Shown here: piece by piece, positions 59,389 through 64,000 of the stretch
How positions within the stretch are numbered: the first letter of the stretch is position 1
Layout: each line of letters begins with the position of its first letter
Source: Coniochaeta sp. PMI_546
Taxonomy: Eukaryota; Ascomycota; Sordariomycetes; Coniochaetales; Coniochaetaceae
NCBI GenBank assembly: GCA_021432605.1
Contig: MU271162.1
Location: 381,721 to 445,720, forward strand
Length of the DNA: 64,000 nt
Reading direction: 5' to 3'
The notes under the pieces: model-generated
What the model saw: the letters and a program-made list of their open reading frames with translations, nothing else
Told to the model about the DNA's origin: nothing
Database searches by the model: none
Position numbers and translations under genes: made by a program

Positions 59389-61470
59389 ATGGAAACAACC
59401 GACGTCTTCATATGCGGCTGTGGGCCGACGGGTGCTATGTTGGCGTCGCAGCTAAGTCTCCTCGGTGTTCCAACCATTTGCATTGACAAAGACAAAGGCA
59501 TCAACACGGACCCCAGAGGCATTGCCCTGGACGAAGATGGGATCCGCGCCCTACAGAGCATTGGCATCTACGACAAGATTTACAGTGACATAGGTCAATG
59601 CATGGGCATTTTCAAGTTTGTCGGCGGCGTCCATACCGATCTGAACTACCCCCCCTTTCTGTCCATAGACTACTCGACAACCGAAGGAGGAACCGGACAC
59701 GTCGGATTTATATGCCACAAGCAGCCGCATTTAGAAAAGCATCTCCGCAGTACCATTCTCGGCTCTCCTTTTTGCCAAGTAAGAGAGGGTTGCGAATTGA
59801 CTGCCATCAACGAGGACGAAAACTGGGTTTATGCGACATATCGAACCGCCGAGGGGAAGGAGAAGACGGTCCGAGCCAAATTCCTTGTGGGCGCTGACGG
59901 GAAAACTGGCTTTACGAGGAAGAAGTACTTGGAGCCGAAGGGCATTATCATGGAAAAGTCATCCAGGTGAGCAAAGGGTGATCAGGAAGACAGGGACATA
60001 CAAGCCTGACGTCGAAGCAGAACGTCATACGAAGAAACGTGGGTTGCTGTGAATTGGCGCATTTCGTTGCCCACACCGACGACCCACCCGGGGCTTCCCG
60101 CTGTGGAAGCTTGGGTACAATCCCGAAGGCGTGTTTAACCTTTTTTTCCCGCCGAAGTTTCGGTTTCTCTGTAATCCCGATCGGCCTGCCGTTTGCGGTC
60201 GTTTTGGAACCTCTGCTGAGAGGTTGTGGCGATTCGAGTTTGTGGTTCGGTCCGGCGAAGATGGCAACGAGATCTCCACGCCAGAGAATCTAGCCAAGAT
60301 TCTTCATCCCTATATAACGCATTCTGGAAATCGCTATGGGTAAGTTTGATGTCAGCACCGGGACACCCTGGAGCCTTTGCTCACAAAGTCTGGTAGGCTT
60401 GGTTATGACGTCCCTTACCCGTCCGACTGGATTGAGACGTTGAGGGCAAGACCTTTCCTATTCGCCGCGAGGAGCTGCAACAAGTGGTCGTTGGGCCGAG
60501 TCATTCTGAGCGGAGACTCTGCCCATGTTTTCCCGCCGTGTAAGCTCGCTTCGCTTCAGTGCGATCCGAATTGGTCCATGGGATGATTTGCTGATCCATC
60601 TTCTGCGCAGTTGGAGGCCAGGGTCTTGCTTCTGGCTTCCGTGATGCGTGCTCGCTCGCGTGGCGATTGAAATTAGCTTGCCAGCCAACCTTTACGTCTT
60701 ACCGGAGTCTTTTCGAGGGATGGTACATGGAGCGCAAATAGCAGCTGGAAGATTCGTTGGCCGCGTCAGTCGAGAATGGACGATATGTATTAGAAGGTGA
60801 CCGGGTCAAGGTCTTCTTCAGGGACACCTACCTTCGGATGGTCCAATCCATTCCATGGTGGAGACGCGAGCTCGAAAAAGGTGCCCGCCGCCATGGAATG
60901 TGCTGCTATAAGTTTCAATCCAGCATGCACTTCGTGCCAGAATACGGCGGCGGGTTGCTTCTACCTCAGGTGTACTGCTATCCTCTGGCTGGTCCTCGAC
61001 CTGGTAAGCCAAAATTGGTCAGCTTCACGGATGACGAAATTTTTAGTCCAGAGAAGAAGGGCCTATTCCAGTTGCTTGTGGTCATTCACAGTACGGCCGA
61101 GTAGCGAGACGCACAAAAAGAACTCGAGAACCTAGAGGGGCGCTCAGATGAGTATATCACGATTTCAGAATCTACGACACTCATCTTGAGCCCCAAATCC
61201 AGGCTTGTCACTTCGTTAGCCACGAAGTACGGAACTTTCCGAGTAGCAACAGCGGAAGAGTTCGCGGCATCTCCTCTTTGCCGAGACAGACCCATTCCTA
61301 AGTACTATGAAGAGAGCCGAATCGCCAAAGAATGTCCCGACAAGAGGTTTATTATCGTTCGGCCGGATCGCTTCGTCTTCGCGGCTTGCGCGGATGCTCA
61401 AGAACTCAGGGATGCCTGGGACCGAATCGGTTCAATCCTTAGTGGGGACAGGAGGATGGATCTCGTCTAG
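59389..61470 (+). pseudogene. Class A FAD-dependent monooxygenase (PHBH/UbiH-like), disabled
   Basis: The family hydroxylates or epoxidises substrates using FAD and NAD(P)H. The Rossmann motif CGCGPTGAMLASQL is at residues 10-23, the second FAD motif FLVGADGKTG ends exon 1, and GDSAHVFPPFGGQGLASGF spans the exon 3/4 join. Exons read as 59389-59966, 60021-60339, 60397-60539 and 60611-61470 with good GT/AG borders. Three lesions are visible: an extra base in exon 2 near the G run at 60088-60091, where HPG is followed by a frame change before LWKLGYNPEG, and in-frame TAG codons at 60739 (after GWYMERK) and 61102 (after IHSTAE). Sequence after each lesion still reads as family protein, so the decay looks recent. 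It may once have oxidised the NRPS product. Confidence 0.85.
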
Positions 61471-62215
61471 AGAATGTTTTCAGCTCGTATGGCATATCAT
61501 TTAGGCCCTCTATCGTCACCATGAGTGTCTCTACAGCCACTGCTGTCCCTCAAGTTATGTATGGGACACGTTCCGGCTGCGGTCTGGCCAAAGCAATACC
61601 GGCTCGATCGTGACACCTTTGCGCATATTCTCCAGCGCACGCTGAAATCACGCCGAAGGACACATGGTCCGCAGCTTATCGACCGGCAGCTTTCCCTTGC
61701 GATACCACATCCACGTAGTCTGAAGGTATCGCACCCCCTTGCACACAACCGATGATCTGCTTGCCCGAATTTATATGGTCCGCCATTGACATGTTCTATA
61801 ATTATGGCCTCAGGCGTCGCGACGCCAACCTGTAACACCCGGCCAAGACACCGTACGCGGTCCCATCATTTCCTTGCCAGCTCTTGCCACCCCCGGACGT
61901 GTCAAGAGAGACACGCACTACCTTGCCAACGGTCAGTTTCAGTACTTCCGACACAAGTTCCACCGCGTGCGGTCAATAGCGGTGTTGATGATGTGCGTTG
62001 CTCACATATTGCCAAAAGCGCCGGAGCCTGGCTGCAACTACCCCGCACCCCAGAAATGGGTTTCTTTCGCGGGGCAACGAAGCACCTCACGACGTGGGGC
62101 CACCTGGGGGTGGATGAGTGAGGTGGTGGGACTTGTACAAATCCAATCTCCTCTTTGTTCCCCGCCAATCTTCCATTGAGGATGCGGGCTCGCGGGACCT
62201 CTTGTCGAGCAGATC
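61471..62215. other. Spacer upstream of the zinc-finger gene
   Basis: No supported gene occurs here. A stretch starting near 61521 (MSVSTATAVPQVMYGT) looks faintly like the start of an oxidoreductase but soon meets stops. The region should contain the promoter of the zinc-finger gene. Confidence 0.5.
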
Positions 62216-64000
62216 ATGAATCCGGCAGGCAACATGCTAAAGCCTTTCCAGTGCAGCGTATGCAGCAGGAGTTTCACCAAGAACGAGCATCTGGCACGCC
62301 ACGTCCGCTCGCACACGAAAGAGAAACCGTTCAAATGCCAGAACTGCGGAAACCGCTACGGCAGACAGTAGGCCCCCGCAGCTCTTCAGTTCACTCATTG
62401 AATCACAGTCCTCTCTGACCTGGACGCAGAGACATCCTGAATCGCCATCGGCGTGATGTTAGATGTAGAAACCCGTATGCCGACCATGCGACTGCCGGAG
62501 TATCCCCTCCATCTCCAGTGGAACCATACGGACCCAGACAAAGCACTGGGGATGCTCTTGCCGTGCTTTCGACTGCTGCCTCGCAGCAGCAGGTAGGGCG
62601 AGTCGCCTCTCCAGATACGGAACACTCGGGTGTGACAGCAATCCCCAGCCAGATAGACCAGAATCATTCTCCCGGCCCAGCTTCGACTGCCGGCCCGGCC
62701 CGGCCCAGGCAAGTCACCCTGGACGCTGGATTCTTACAGACATTCAACGGGAGTCACCGGTCAGATGCCGGATCTTCTGCTCCTCAAGGTTCAATTCGCG
62801 CCCCTCAGCTCGGATTCGCTACTCTGGATCCTTTTCTGTCGCGTCCCGCACAAAATCCTTTGTCTGTCCCACAAATACCGCAGTACTCGAATTGCAACGA
62901 GTATTCGTCGACGTGGATGATAGACTCTGGGCTACACAATGACATTATGCAGATCAACTTCCCCATCCTAGAGGATTTCCCGACTTCTGGCGAGATTCCC
63001 TCCGGTGCGGCTGATCAAGTGCCTTCTCCGGCCCACCAGATTGAACGGATATGGTTCTCTCGGCTCCCGGACGATTTACCCGGTGTCGTACCCGACACTC
63101 TTGACCCAGGACGTCCGCTGGAGCCGATTTCCGGGGAAGCCACTGGCCCGTCGACTCCGCGTCTGGGAAATCACCAGATAGAAGATCGCCATCGGCGGAA
63201 TTTGCAGAGGCGTTTGGAAATATTTCCCTATGAGCCGACTGTACCATCCGCAGATCTTCTCAACCTGTGGATTCGCCTGTATTTCGCCAAGGCACACCTC
63301 GTCTTTCCTATCATCCACGCGGCAACATTTCGCCCCAGCCGATCGAACACGAACCTGTTGATCGCCATGTGCGCAGTCGGAAGCCTCTTCACCGGGTCAG
63401 AGCAGGCTCTTCGCCAAGGGACGAAACTCTTTGACCGCATCCATAAAGCGACGATCCTGAACTGGGATCAGCTTTCGGCGAGAAATCCGAACACGATGGT
63501 GTCGATCATTCAAAGTGCTCTGATCGCCCAGATGTTTGGAATGCTCTCCGGCAACCCGACGCTCCTGCTGACGGTCGATGCCTTCCACGGTCCGCCGATA
63601 GCTTGGGCACGCCACATACGCCTGCACCGATCCCAACCAAATATACAGATCGATTCGGATATCGACGGCCATCGACTGGACGAGCTGTGGCGAGAATGGG
63701 CACGTAACGAGGAGTTGATCCGCGTGGCTCACGGATTGTATGTTATCGATGCTGAACTGGCGAATCTCCTCCACCGCGAGCCGTTCCAGAACTTCACTTC
63801 TTATAAATTCTCTTTTGCCGCCTCCGATGCCGCGTTCATGGCACCTAACGCCCGGTCATGGAAGGAGAGGCACCTCGTGGATGTACACCAACGTCAGCAC
63901 TACGCTTCTTCGCCAGATTCCCGTGTGCTTCTGCCTGGGCCGCTCAGCCTGGAGCAGGTGCCAGCCACCAGCTCTTTTACAGCCTACGCAATCCTCGAAG
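62216..64000 (+). CDS. C2H2 zinc-finger transcription factor with fungal regulatory domain, 3' end outside the window
   Basis: This is a predicted nuclear DNA-binding regulator. Finger 1 is FQCSVCSRSFTKNEHLARH with spacing C-x2-C-x12-H-x3-H. Finger 2, FKCQNCGNRYGRQ, is split by a 62-nt intron (62368-62429) and resumes as DILNRHRRDVRC; its last ligand appears to be Cys (H-x5-C) and not His. A Ser/Pro/Gln-rich linker follows. From about 63240, DLLNLWIRLYFAKAHLVFPI with LLIAMCAVGSLFTG matches the fungal-specific transcription factor domain seen in many C2H2 regulators of secondary metabolism. The ATG at 62216 is the first in frame before finger 1; an in-frame ATG six codons later is an alternative start. 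The frame is open to the window edge. It may control the NRPS, by proximity only. Confidence 0.9.

Noticed and set aside
61521-61640. Start of an oxidoreductase gene (MSVSTATAVPQVMYGT)
   Set aside because: Similarity is only impressionistic, stops follow soon, and no further motif is found.
1-64000. tRNA, rRNA or CRISPR array
   Set aside because: I saw no cloverleaf with conserved tRNA boxes, no rRNA sequence and no short regularly spaced repeats. The only large tandem repeats are the NRPS modules.

Overview
The window looks like a secondary-metabolite locus of a filamentous ascomycete (Pezizomycotina). The signs are a very large iterated non-ribosomal peptide synthetase (NRPS), a fungal rhodopsin-fold membrane protein, a C2H2 regulator with a long effector region, short introns (about 50-90 nt) with GT/AG borders, and an A+T-rich decayed tract that resembles repeat-induced point mutation (RIP). 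Species cannot be named from the sequence.

Layout. Bases 1-49909 (+) are one uninterrupted reading frame encoding the C-terminal part (about 16,635 residues) of a giant NRPS. The window opens inside a condensation (C) domain. Fifteen complete adenylation-thiolation-condensation (A-T-C) modules of about 3.3 kb follow, then a short Lys/Gly-rich tail. No epimerase, methyltransferase, thioesterase or reductase domain is visible. The last C domain is therefore the likely release or cyclisation domain. At least one more module, or a starter C domain, lies upstream of the window.

Specificity residues were read by eye against the GrsA numbering. They give the order a-X-b-Z-U-U-X-X-U-Z-c-X-d-X-e. X is five modules with almost the same code (DIGMLVA[V/I]YK). 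U is three modules of a distinct A-T type whose code (D[L/V/M]GF[L/I]AGV[F/C]K) resembles what I recall for Aib/isovaline/Ala-type domains of peptaibol synthetases. Z is two modules with DATLIGAV[A/V]K. The product is probably a hydrophobic peptide of at least 15 residues.

From 50.7 to 52.4 kb (-) lies a rhodopsin-fold, CFEM-like integral membrane protein gene, convergent with the NRPS. From 52.4 to 55.6 kb there is gene-poor sequence, partly A+T-rich and degenerate. From 55.6 to 57.7 kb (-) lies a six-exon CocE/NonD-type serine hydrolase with one apparent frameshift. From 59.4 to 61.5 kb (+) lies a class A FAD monooxygenase with two in-frame stops and a frameshift, so it is a pseudogene. From 62.2 kb (+) to the right edge lies a C2H2 zinc-finger regulator that runs off the window.

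How they may work together: the NRPS builds the peptide, and the hydrolase and monooxygenase would have been tailoring enzymes. Their lesions suggest that any such tailoring has been lost or is decaying in this strain while the 50-kb NRPS frame stays open. The zinc-finger gene is a candidate local regulator. The cluster assignment rests on proximity only.
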